Positions 1 through 10,192 of a stretch of DNA of 64,000 nucleotides are shown in pieces. The first letter of the stretch is position 1, and each line of letters begins with the position of its first letter. This stretch comes from Cryptomeria japonica (Eukaryota > Streptophyta > Pinopsida > Cupressales > Cupressaceae), in contig NC_081411.1 in NCBI RefSeq assembly GCF_030272615.1, forward strand, positions 210,201,744 through 210,265,743, written 5' to 3'. Both the position numbers and the translations under genes were made by a program. The notes under the pieces were generated by a model. The model did not search any database, was not told the origin of the DNA, and saw nothing but the letters and a program-made list of their open reading frames with translations.

Positions 1-1557
1 ACTAACGAAGTTGCTGATGTTGCAAGTGTTTCAAGGTCCATTGTAGAGAAAATTCAACCTAGGAGGTCAAAGAGGTCGCCATTTGGTCTCATAGTTGCTT
101 GAGTAACTCGGTCCAGGAGTAAAAAGAAGAGTAGGGAACCCATCTTGAAACAAGTTGTTTTAGACTTGGAACCCAGTGAGGAGCTTGAACAAATAATGGA
201 TCCACATGATCAAGATGAGCCCGAGATGCAGGAAATGGACACAAATAAAGAAGAGGAAATCCAACAAGATCCCATGAATACCTTGGTAATTATCACTTCA
301 CTAGACGCACGGAGAGCTCCACCACCTAAGGAACCTACAAATGCACCAGGATGGTTGGAAGCTGTTGTTGGGAAAAAACAAAGTGTGGTGCCAGTTAAAA
401 TCCTAATGGAGGACATGGTTAGTAGATGTTTGGGGAAGGCGTTGGTTAGTAGATGTTTGGGGAAGGCATCGAAGCCAAAGAAACTCAAAACTCAGGCAAT
501 GCTTGATGTAGATGAAACAACAAGTCACTGGATGGCCGAAGTAGCCAAACCAATTCTAGGAAGATATGAAGACAAGGCTATGGAGGAGGATTTTACTGTG
601 GAAAAGATAGATTTGGGGATTCCGTCAAGGGTTGTAGATGTTAGGCATTTAGAATCCTCCACAAAGAGCATAATTTCAAGAACGTGGAAAGATGAGAAGG
701 ACAAAAGAGAATTGAAGTAAGTTGTTACCTAGATGGTTGAGTAAATCAGTGCCATCTAGAATCCAAACCCCCAACCATTGTCACAAATATCGGTGTCATT
801 CCACCCTAAATCTCCAGCCAACCAGAAAATGCTAGATCAGGTTCAAAGGAATAGGGTAGTGATAGAGATGTTCAATAAATGGTTAGACCTTATTATACAA
901 TAGGGATCAGATTATATTATTAATCTGGTAAAAGTTTATAAAGATGCTAAAACCGTGAGCAAGGAGCTAGAATTGGAAATGGACTCCTGTGAGAAAGAAA
1001 GGATTCAGTGGGTAGAAGTCCTTGCATAGATGAATGATGTTAAAAAATATGGAGTGATGAAATTCCTGGCTGAAAAATCGGTGGAGAACTTGGATGATAA
1101 TGTGTTGTACATGTCAAGGAAAAATGTGGAATGGCGCAATTCGATCATCAAGCAAGGTCATGAAGAATCCACTAATATGCTCAAAGAATTGATCAAATTG
1201 ATCGATACAATGCATAAAGGCCTCAAGTGTATCGATATTCAGCTCATGAAGGAGGGTGCCAAGGCAATTGAAGAGGCTACAGACATGACCAAGATTTTTC
1301 AAGAGAGGATCTTGTTCATTCAGATGACAAAATCCTTGACCACAGATGACTTTTCAAAGGTGGAAAGGATTGAATCAATGCTCATTGTCTTCTCAGACCA
1401 TTTAGAGGTTCACAAGGTGAAAGTTGCACAGGTAAACATGGACAAAGAAGTGTGGAAGAAGATTATTCTACACATTGGTTTGCCTTACTTCCTAGTCATC
1501 GTGAAATTCTTGGCAGCACAGGTGGAGTGGCATGGTTCTACGGCAAAGAAGGACTGA
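1..1557 (+). pseudogene. Decayed long reading frame, unknown protein (acidic, coiled-coil-like)
   Basis: One reading frame runs from the window edge to a TGA at 1555-1557. It is interrupted by stops at 103 (TGA), 718 (TAA), several between 733 and 765, 901 (TAG) and 1027 (TAG). The codons between them still read as a plausible protein, so this looks like one gene of more than 500 codons that begins upstream. The N-terminal part is basic (RSKR, SRSKKKSR), then comes an acidic Glu/Asp/Gln-rich stretch near 160-290. The C-terminal third (1030-1557) is Lys/Glu/Met-rich with heptad-like spacing suggestive of coiled coil. I recognise no enzymatic motif. The surroundings are all retroelements, so it is more likely an accessory retroelement ORF than a host gene. 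That function is inference only. Confidence 0.45.
417..470 (+). repeat. 27-bp in-frame tandem duplication
   Basis: Two adjacent 27-bp units, 417-443 and 444-470, differ by only a couple of bases. They duplicate nine codons (SRCLGKA with flanks) of the surrounding decayed frame without shifting it, so the duplication may have arisen while the frame was intact. Confidence 0.85.
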
Positions 1558-2395
1558 TCAATAACCTCCTCTACCATGGTGGAAGCCTAGGTGATCCAAA
1601 GATGAAATTCCAGCCTCCTAGTGGCTATTAATTTAGTTTTATTTTATGTTGTTTCAAATGGTTTCTTTCACTTGGATGAGAGTAAATGTAATTTGATTAT
1701 GTAAAACTATGGGCCTGGTGGCTATTTAATATAAAAAGCTTGTCTTTATAGAGGTTCCAAAAACTGTAATTTTTGGGAGCAACAGATAATATTTTGATTT
1801 CTCATATGAATTGTTTGGAAAATACAATGAGTGATTATCAATCAAATATTGTGTTACGAAATCTTTGAATTTGTGTGTTTGGATATTCATACTCTTTCTT
1901 GAGAAAGTTGTTATGCGCATGTTTGTAATTTTTTGATCAGTTATCTCCGTAATTTTCCTTAGTTCATGGTTATTATTAGTTATTGGAAGACTCACATTGT
2001 ATTGATTTTCTTGATCCCCCTTGCCCTGTGAGGCATGAGAGAGTATTGGTCAGCCATCAGTATTTGTTGAGCCTCTATTTTGTTTTGAATTTCTTCAATG
2101 AGTATGTTTTTAAATCAAAGTCTCTGAACTCCCTTTGAATATTCTTTAAGAAAATTTCCTATGTCTATAGTTTTGAAGGCGTTTATTTGTGTTGATGAAT
2201 GAATGCTGAAGACTTTCAATGCTTTCTAGTAAAAAGTATTAGCATATCATTTGTATAATAAATTCATTTCAAATCATACGAGGAGCTTCCCTCTAATGCA
2301 GAGGTTAAATTTTTATTAATTCGTTCAAATGTTGGTAGTTTGTTTTATTTTAAAAGGGTGAAACAGAGTCACATTTTGTTTAAGGAATATAATTG
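1558..2395. other. AT-rich spacer, no gene seen
   Basis: No coherent coding frame, RNA gene or LTR end is visible. The first 160 bases look like a 3' untranslated region of the preceding frame. The right edge abuts the truncated end of the minus-strand family-A ORF near 2,430. Confidence 0.5.
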
Positions 2396-5139
2396 TTAAG
2401 ATTTCAAGAAAGGGACAAATCTGTTTACCAACACTACATTAACCGTAAGAATTTCTATGTTACAACACACTCTGTAGATATTTGTACATTGTTTTAAATA
2501 AACCTCAATAGGAATAAGTTTTTCCTCAATTTCGTTATTTTCTATTTCTATAATCTGATCAAAATCTATTCTTTTCATTGCTATGAATTTATCCAAAGCT
2601 TGTTGGTCTGCAATCTGCCTCACAGATTGAAAATTATTAGAGATATGCTCTGTTAGAGTCTTGAGCTTGTCGGAAGGGCTTTCTCCATCTTCAATCTGAT
2701 AGTCAGGTATTAATATGTGCAACATTGTTACCAATTGATCAATTATTCCTTTATCTATAGTACCTTCCTTGAGTAATTTCTGAGTAGCCATCATCATCAA
2801 TTTAGTTGGACACAACTCAAACACCGATTTTTTCTCAACCTGAGAAGTGTCAACCTCTTTTGCACTAGTGGCTTTGCTACTTGGTGCAGTGTCAGTTACT
2901 ACCGGTGGAGTATTATCCACAATATTTAGAATGTATTGTACATTTCCTTGCACAAAAATGGTTTGCGCTAGTACAGACTGTACACTCTCCTTAACTGTCA
3001 ATTGTGTTTGAATATCTATAGTTACTATTGGTGGTGTCAGAATTGGAGTTGAACTGCCCAAAATACCTTTCCTCTTTGATTTGTCAGAAATGGTGGAAGT
3101 TGTTACCCTTGCAAATTCTTCTTGAGATGTGAGAAAATCTAGGTTTTTCTTAAAAAAATTTGTCCATCCCTTACTACTCTCATTTATCACCTCATTTACT
3201 CTCCCATCGTAAGGCTTATCTATCAAGGTTTACTACTGAAAATTGTCCTATTTGTAGTATCTATGCATCTTTTCATTTCTTCATTATTTATAGCACCACA
3301 CATTCCCAAAAGTTCTACTTCCTCCTCCCTATCTCTCTTGACAACATCAAGTCTTCTAGCCTCAAGTTTGTTATACAAGGATAAAGGTATCTCCTTCAAA
3401 CTCTCAACTAAGGCTTTCTTATAAATGTCTATACACAAGAAAATAGCCTCTTCTAATTCATTTTGCTCATTCTCTTATAAATCTTCATACTACTTTGATA
3501 TATTTTTCAATATTCCATCTATTGTAATTTCATCAATAAGCTCAGCACAGGTAATTGTGGTCTTACCGGTTTAAGTATCATGACCCTTCTTCTTTTTGCT
3601 TGTGTTTGCTAGTGTGATTGGTTTAATCTTTTGCATAGGATTCCTTGCCAATGGTGGAGGTGCAGTAGGCTTGATTTCCTTTCTAACAAGTCTCCTCCTA
3701 GGCTCTACCTTCTTTTTCACTACCGGTGGTTATATAATATTCTTCCTTTGTACCCTTCTAAAAGCCAGAGGCTCATTATCCTCAGAATCAGAATCAAAAG
3801 TGATAGGGAAAATGTGAACTAATGTCTTCTTCACTTCTGCAGTACCAACCTCTACTGGTTTAGGTTCCTATTTGGATCCTAAACCCAATTGAGTGTCTAT
3901 CCTATCAATTATATCTTGTACATATGCAAACATCTTTTCTATTTTCTTCTCTCTTCTCTTCCTGTTAAAACTGGTTTTCACTTCAAGAGCCTTCTCTCCT
4001 GTTGTACCAAAATGATTTGTTTTATCATCTAATGGAGTATCTAACAATATTTTTACATAGAGTTCAAAAATGCTATCATCCACCTCATATCCAAGCTCTA
4101 TCACCCATATTATCCTTGGTTCAACTGCTTCCATAAGAGTTCCATCAGTTTTTACCATAAAACAGATATCAATGGAATACTTCTCCATAATGTTCTTTGA
4201 TATTCTCTCCCTTTGCCTCATGTTTTCTTTGAATGTCTTGAAATACCCCCAAAGTTTCTCATCTCATCTGGCACCAAGACAGGTGATTGCTTCCCTGATC
4301 TGCATACCTACTAATATTTCATGAGCCCAATGCTTCTTCCCTAGACTGGGTAGCTCATTCAGGAAGTAAAGCATAAAACAAACTATCAAATTTCCATATC
4401 TAAAAGTGCCTTTATTTATTCCTTTGATCTTACCAAGGTTCAACATCAATTCACTCCTCATCCATTCACATAAATCATACTTTACATTATTTCTTAGCAT
4501 CTAATATGTAGCATGAATGCATGAACTAGTAATAGAATTCAATCGGTTGGATTGGGTTACCTTGTAACCTATTATCATGATTGCAAATTTTATATTAGTG
4601 TTGGTGATTGTGCTTATCCTCGGTGATCTTCTATCAGACGTTGCACCAGTGAGTTTTTTGACCTCATTGTTGGAAACTTTCTTGCCAGGTTCTTGTTCAA
4701 CTTTGGGTAGGTCGGTGACTGCTTGAATAGCCTCCTTCATGATCATGTAAGGCCTATCTAGCCAAATAAATTTTTTGTGAACCTTGCTCGGAACGTATCT
4801 GATAACCTTATCTTTGAATTCTGATATGCACAAAATATTGGTTAACCCTAGATCCTCAATTTATTTGTATTTTGGTTTGATGGTTCCGGAGTCTCCCAGT
4901 ATCATAGATTGATACATGCTTTTTATGTTCTCTATGACCAAATCCTCTAGGGTGCAGTGAATGTATACCCTCACATCTTCAACATACATTACACCATCAG
5001 GAACCATAGAAAATGCTCCTGCAGAGTCTTCCTTTTTAGCAATTTTGGGAACCTCCTTAAATACTCACCTTAACCTATCCTTGACTTAGACAATGGTGGG
5101 ATATGAAATGAAAGTAGGAGTTGAAGATCCAAATGCCAT
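2396..5139 (-). pseudogene. Family-A long ORF, copy 1 (unrecognised retroelement protein)
   Basis: On the minus strand one frame can be followed from an ATG at 5139 to about 3,226. Premature stops interrupt it (at 4501, 4264 and 3868, among others), and after one frameshift it continues to about 2,430, roughly 900 codons. Order: an N-terminal region with FIWLDRPYMIMKEAI near 4,760; a central part with ELPSLGKKHWAHEIL near 4,330; a basic segment (FNRKRREKKIEK) near 3,950; a Pro/Thr-rich linker; then a helical C-terminal region (KLLKEGTIDKGIIDQL) near 2,750. No protease, integrase, RT or RNase H motif is visible. The region from about 3,540 to 2,430 is clearly homologous to copy 2 (20,528-22,080) and more distantly to copy 3 (8,619-9,897). 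It lies downstream of a gag-like gene and LTR of the same orientation, so I infer a second ORF of a non-autonomous LTR element. Confidence 0.6.
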
Positions 5140-5444
5140 TTTGAAAAATTTCGGAAAGTGAACGCTGGTGGAAGATTGAGTGCTTCAGATAACTACTCAA
5201 AATCCTTTCACAATGCTTTTGCTCACTCTTAAATTGCCTCTTCTTTAGTCTAAAATGCTTGAATGCTTGGTGAGTGAAAATGATTTCACTTACCCCCTTT
5301 TATTAGCAAATAGAACCCTAATTTTATGTAATAAATGCTTCACCAACAACGCTATGGATGCGGGTTTTGAAGTCATGTGTTGGGTGAACCTTCATCGATG
5401 TTGAACATAACTCTCTAGATCTCTTCCAGGGTAGTATGCAATAT

Positions 5445-6653
5445 TTAGCAATGACTTTTCCAACCCCTAAGGCTTATGCTTGAGTTATCGTTGGAATTTT
5501 CTACCAGTGGAGGAATACCCTGTTCTACTAGTGGAGTTACTGGTGTAGATCCATTTCCACTTGGATCTTTTGATTTTCTAACCCATCTCTTAGTTTGATC
5601 TTGTTGTATTTCATCTACCTTATGCCTTCCTTTATTGTTATCTTTATCATTATTAACCGGTTGAGTCTTGCTTCTACAATACTTAGCAATATGACCTATT
5701 TTGTTCCATGCATAACATGTAACATTGTTCTTCTAAATTTCTCTGACATATCCAATATCATTTATTGACCTACAATGATTAGAAAAATGTCCAAAATTTC
5801 CACATGCATGACATTTAACGTTCATTATGCAATCTTCTCATCTATGACCATATTTCTTGCAATTTATGCATTGAGCGGGAATAAAATTATAGTTTTGATT
5901 TGCTTTATTTATACATTGTTTAGCTATATTCCCAAATTTTCTGCAAATTAAACATCTACCATTAAATTTATAAGCATTATATTGCCTTACTGGTTTCCTC
6001 TTTTCTGATGAGTTTTACATACCGATTGCCTGATCTTCATTTTTAGTACCGCAGCTTTCACCTTGTACAAATCCAAGTCCTTTAGAATCATCAATTTGTC
6101 TTTGTCTTTTCAATAAGTCATCCAACTGTGCAACACCGATCCTAAACTTTTCTTTATACTCACTTGTGGTAGTCAAATCATCTCTCAAAGTAGTTATTTG
6201 TCTTTCAAGTTCTTGTTCATTATTCTGAGAGTGTGCCAAATTATTTCTCAATAAATTATTCTCACAAGTCAATCTTCCACATTCATCAAATTTGTTCTTC
6301 AAATATATAACAAGATTGTCTTCCTTCTTCTTTTTGTCCTCAATATATTTTGATATTCTCATAGTCAAATCTTGCATGTCATTCTTCATGAGCATGTTTG
6401 CTTGACTTATTTTCAAACATAGTTCCTTAAGAGCATTCTTCTCCTCGTCATTTGGTTTTTGCAAATGTTCTTTTATCTTAGATTGAGCAGACGATAACCT
6501 TTCTTGTAGTATAAGAATGAATTCATTTGCATAATTCAATTTTTTTTGTAATTTCAAGTTCTTCATCCTTTCAACATCATAATCCTTACGAGCCATCTCA
6601 AATTTCTTTTCCATAGCCATGTTCAAATATTCTAGTTTCAGGATCTTCCTCAA
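5445..6653 (-). pseudogene. Family-A gag-like gene with coiled coil and four zinc knuckles
   Basis: The frame opens with ATG at 6653, 27 bases downstream (minus strand) of a primer binding site. The first 212 codons are Lys/Glu/Leu-rich and strongly coiled-coil-like. A TAA at 6015 breaks the frame, but it continues in register to about 5,445. Four retroviral-type CCHC knuckles follow: 5,954-5,913 (His replaced by Asn), 5,870-5,829 (contains a TGA), 5,813-5,772 (intact CX2CX4HX4C) and 5,717-5,676 (second Cys replaced by Trp). The tail is Lys/Asp/Asn-rich. CCHC knuckles after a helical N-terminus are a gag nucleocapsid signature; four knuckles is unusual for a copia-type gag, which normally has one. 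No protease motif follows, and the next frame downstream is the family-A ORF. Confidence 0.7.
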
Positions 6654-6679
6654 GCTATTAAACTTCTTCCGAGGTACCA

Positions 6680-6692
6680 GGCTCTAATACTA
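6680..6692 (-). promoter_or_regulatory. Primer binding site (initiator-tRNA-Met type), inner family-A element
   Basis: On the minus strand the bases directly inside the LTR end read TAGTATTAGAGCC. This matches the plant tRNA-iMet primer site TGGTATCAGAGCC except for transition-type changes, two bases after the LTR terminus. Confidence 0.7.
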
Positions 6693-6694
6693 AT

Positions 6695-7566
6695 TGTTGG
6701 GATCCAAGAACACTCAGAGGGGGGGTGAATTAGTGTTATACCGGTACGAATAGTTTTTATCCTTTTATAACATACATATATAAACTGGTAAACAAATAAA
6801 CATATAACAAGAAGAAAATAAACCATCCACATAAATGAACACAATAACACACATAATTTATACGTGGAAAACCTCAAAGAGGTTAAATCATGATGGGATT
6901 TGTGACCCACAATATCAGTTCACTGGCCATATGAAAAGATATTACATATAATAGGGTCCTGCACATGCATGAAGGTACACTTCTCATCACTAAAGAGCCT
7001 CATTGACTACAAGCTTTCTAATAAAGTAAATTACTAAAAATGAACTCAAGAATGCATTTGCTATGCCAAATAGAGTTCTGGTTCTGGCTTTGGCCTGTAC
7101 TGGTTCATAAACCCTAAACTACTACCGATATCTCTTCTCCTCCAAGAATGCTTTCCAAGCTATCTCCAGATCATTGCATGATACAACATTCACATACAAA
7201 ATGACCTCCATAAATATATTTTGCATTATACAATTCAGCTATATTCTCTTATATCAACACATTTCATATCACTCATAATAACCTAGCAAACTGACCTATA
7301 TACCAATTACAAATAATATGTCTTATACCATCTTACAGTACATTTACAAAAGATATTCAATTTTGGCCTTGATAATAATTACAAAATATTTTATGGAGTA
7401 AATCCTCCTTGATGTCGGCTTCCAATGAAGTGTTGATGTCGATGCCAATCTAGCCCTAAATTCTCCAAATATGGTATATGCCTCTTAGTGCTGGTATATG
7501 ACATCCATCTGATCTTGTTCCCATCAATGACAATAAAATGAATCCATTGACTGTCAATTGCCAACA
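6695..7566 (-). repeat. 5' LTR of inner family-A element
   Basis: The left edge is TGTTGGGATCC at 6695 and the right edge is CCAACA ending at 7566, giving an 872-bp TG...CA repeat. It is homologous to the LTRs at 7657-8618 and 19171-20126. A G-tract followed by TGAATTAGTG lies about 25 bases from its 3' end (minus-strand sense). The conserved block around 6,861-6,900 (ACGTGGAAAACC...GGGATTTGTGACCCAC) is shared with the other LTRs. It starts inside the gag leader of an older copy. Confidence 0.75.
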
Positions 7567-7656
7567 ACTTCTCCATACTCATTTCCATGGATATCAGCTT
7601 TAGGATCTCGCTCAAGCTATTAAACTTTGTTCGAGGCACAAGGCTTTGATAGCAAT
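7567..7656 (-). pseudogene. Gag leader fragment and primer site of outer family-A element
   Basis: Reading on the minus strand from the LTR at 7657, a tRNA-iMet-type primer site (TGCTATCAAAGCC, 7,654-7,642) is followed by about 70 bases matching the leader and first gag codons of the inner element (compare 6,600-6,690, including the shared AAGCTATTAAACTT). The homology stops exactly where the inner LTR begins, in the codons after a Met-Glu-Lys. This shows an insertion of one family member into the gag start of another. Confidence 0.7.
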
Positions 7657-8618
7657 TGTTGGAATCTAAGAACACTGAGAGGGGGGGTTGAATCAATGTT
7701 CTATCAGAATGTTCAATTTTAAACTTATTATAATATGCATTCAACAACTAGTAAACCGATACATATATAATTGAAAGAAGTAAAGCAATCAATGAACCAA
7801 TCACACAAATGGATACCATAACACAAAGAGTTTATACGTCAAAAACCTCAAAGAGGAAAAATCACGGTGGGATTTGTGACCCACAATATCAATTCACTAG
7901 CCATATGAAAAGATATTCCATAATATGGGGGCCTGAACATGTAGGAACGCTTGTTGCCTAGAGCACACTGCTCAACACAATGGAGTCTCACTAACTACAG
8001 TGACTTTGATTAATGAAACATAAAACTGAACTCATTTAATGCATCTTCTATGCCTGATTGATTTCTTGTTCAAGCTCTGAGTATTCTAATTTTGAAACCC
8101 TAAACCCTTACCAAAATAACCTTGGCTCTATGATTGTATCCAAAATCATCTACATATTATTATAGAATATTGATCTCATACATAAGGGACCTCATATAAA
8201 TAATCTTTGCATTACTGATCTAATCTTGCAATATCAACATTCCTATCATAACTCAAAATGATCTAAGAGCTGACCTATATACCCTTACAGTCCTTCATGA
8301 CTCATGTCGGCTTACATAGACAATACAAATGATCATATATGTCATCTCATTACATATATACATAAATAACAAAAATAATTGTTGATTGCTAGATTTCCCA
8401 ATGATGTCAGCCTCCTATATCGGTATCCTGCTTTCCAATTATTATTCTTGCCTTAACTGTAAATCATGTCGGCTTTCAATGCTAGTACCCATAAAATCCT
8501 TCCTATCGATTCCGATGAAGTGTTTGCCGGTGAAGTACCAAACCAAAGAATAAACTCAGAACATGTTTCCATCAATGTCAACATATGAAACCAATTAGAT
8601 GATTATCAATTGCAAACA
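7657..8618 (-). repeat. 5' LTR of outer family-A element
   Basis: A 962-bp LTR with TGTTGGAATC at 7657 and a decayed terminus CAAACA at 8618 (CCAACA in relatives). It shares the G-tract near the terminus, the conserved block at 7,831-7,880 and the general sequence of the LTRs at 6695 and 19171. The right edge abuts a plus-strand piece of the family-A ORF with no polypurine tract between them. Confidence 0.7.
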
Positions 8619-9897
8619 ATGTGAATATTAATGAAATCATACCTGATGAGATTGTTTTTGCTGACACAACAGTTGATATACACACTGAGCAAGAAACAAT
8701 CATTATTCCTAATGACGAGAACCTATTACTAGGAGCTACTTCAACCGGTATAGGTGAAGAGAGAACAAAAGAAGAAAAGATAGATGAAGAAATGACAAAG
8801 AAACCGGTGAATGAGAAACCAAAAAATGTACAACCCACTGAGAAACTAGAAAATGTATAGGCCACTAAGCAACTAAACAAGATAGATGCATAAGAGCCAC
8901 CGTTAGTTACACAAATAGAAGACGTGCAAACCAGTGCACCACTGGTGAAGGAGAAAGGGAAGGAAGAGGAGAAAGTTGAAGAGAAAGTAGAGGAGCATGA
9001 GAAGGATGCAGAGAAACAAAAGGAGGAAGAAAAAAGAAAGAAATAGAGAGAACAAAAAGCGATTCCCCAATCACTTACATCAAAGAAGATAATTGATGAT
9101 GATGAGGAAGAAGACACTGTGAGCATGGAAGGACCAATAAATATGGATATGTTAAGTCCTACTAAGCTGATGGATATTGCATCTATCATGCAATCTAAAG
9201 CACAAAAGAATATTATGAAGGCTCGGAGAAAAGAAGCTCAAACTATTCAAAGTAAAATAGATATACTTTCTAGTATATTACCAAAGACTGATATTGACAG
9301 TCTTCCTATAGCTATTGACAAACTGGAACATTTGGTTCCATCAGCAGGTGAGCAAATGAAGAGCCTGGAAGAAGATGCAATCAAGAATGTTGAGAAGGAA
9401 TATGATAAGAGAAGGATTGCAATTTTGATCAAGGAAATTGATAGAAACAGAGTAGGTCTTAGTGACAATATGGAACAGATAAAATATGCACTCAATACCA
9501 GAGGTGAAATGGTTACTATAATTTTTAACTTTTCATTATTTCTTGATGATATAGAGAAGAATATCAAGGAAGAACAACAAGAAATAAAGGTTATAAGTGA
9601 CTCATTTAATCCACTAAATGATTCAACTACACTTTCTGGTTGTTCTATTGCAAGTGTACAACATAATTTGAATTCATATGAGGCATAAAAGGTTAAGAGG
9701 ATTGCAACTCTATAGGAGTTACAGACACATATTGTTTCCAAGTTACAAATTTTGCAAAGAGGCTACAAGGAAATAGAGACAATATTGTTGACACCGGAGA
9801 TAGAACTCTAGATGCCATGGAGGAACTTGCATACAAGATCCAGACACACATTGAGATCACATCCACTCTTTTGGCAACATGGAATAAGGACTTGTAG
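8619..9897 (+). pseudogene. Family-A long ORF, copy 3 (C-terminal part)
   Basis: A plus-strand frame starts abruptly at the LTR junction and runs to TAG at 9895. In-frame stops lie at 8858, about 8,891, about 9,044, 9686 and about 9,713, with a late frameshift near 9,780. The first 150 codons are extremely Glu/Lys-rich; the rest is helical and Lys/Ile/Glu-rich. Segments such as SPTKLMDIASIM (about 9,152) and DIEKNIKEEQQEIKVISDSF (about 9,550) correspond in order to CPTKLMMMATQ of copy 1 and to the NLDKNIKESKE region of copy 2. No enzymatic motif is seen. The frame is 5'-truncated by the adjoining LTR and followed 280 bases later by a polypurine tract and LTR, so it is the last ORF of its element. 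Confidence 0.6.
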
Positions 9898-10036
9898 GCT
9901 TTGAATATTAATTTTGATGGCATTTTTTTTAAAAATGTATCATGTAAACTGTTTACTCTTATACACTTTGCACCGGTAATACAGATTTTGGTCTATTGTA
10001 TTCATTTCCTTTCACATTTATTTTCTTACCTTTCTC

Positions 10037-10056
10037 ATTGTTGTCAAAGGGGGATT
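10037..10056 (+). promoter_or_regulatory. Internal polypurine motif upstream of 3' LTR
   Basis: ATTGTTGTCAAAGGGGGATT lies 136 bases before the LTR. The same motif stands at 43,509-43,528 in the copia element and, in minus orientation, near 20,320-20,340. It could act as a secondary plus-strand primer site. Confidence 0.5.
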
Positions 10057-10170
10057 AGAATTGGTCAGTTAAAATTTTGCAATTGCTAAGGGGGAGTTTT
10101 GAGTTTTGAGTCTTGAGTCATAATTTTTGTAATGTGACACTTATTTGACGAAAAATTTCCTAAGTGTTTC

Positions 10171-10192
10171 CATCAATGCCAAAGGGGGATAT
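10171..10192 (+). promoter_or_regulatory. Polypurine tract of copy-3 element
   Basis: CATCAATGCCAAAGGGGGAT directly precedes the TGTTGG start of the 3' LTR. It matches the copia element's tract at 43,766-43,785 almost base for base. A polypurine tract primes plus-strand DNA synthesis in LTR retrotransposons. Confidence 0.75.

Noticed and set aside
1860-1900. TGTTTGGATATTC as the missing left LTR end of the minus-strand family-A element
   Set aside because: It lacks the G-tract and any further LTR similarity, and no convincing duplication of the flank at 8,619-8,623 is present.
8578-9189. Long Ser/Phe-rich minus-strand ORF
   Set aside because: It is the antisense of the Glu/Lys-rich family-A copy 3; poly-Ser/Phe composition is the mirror of that bias.
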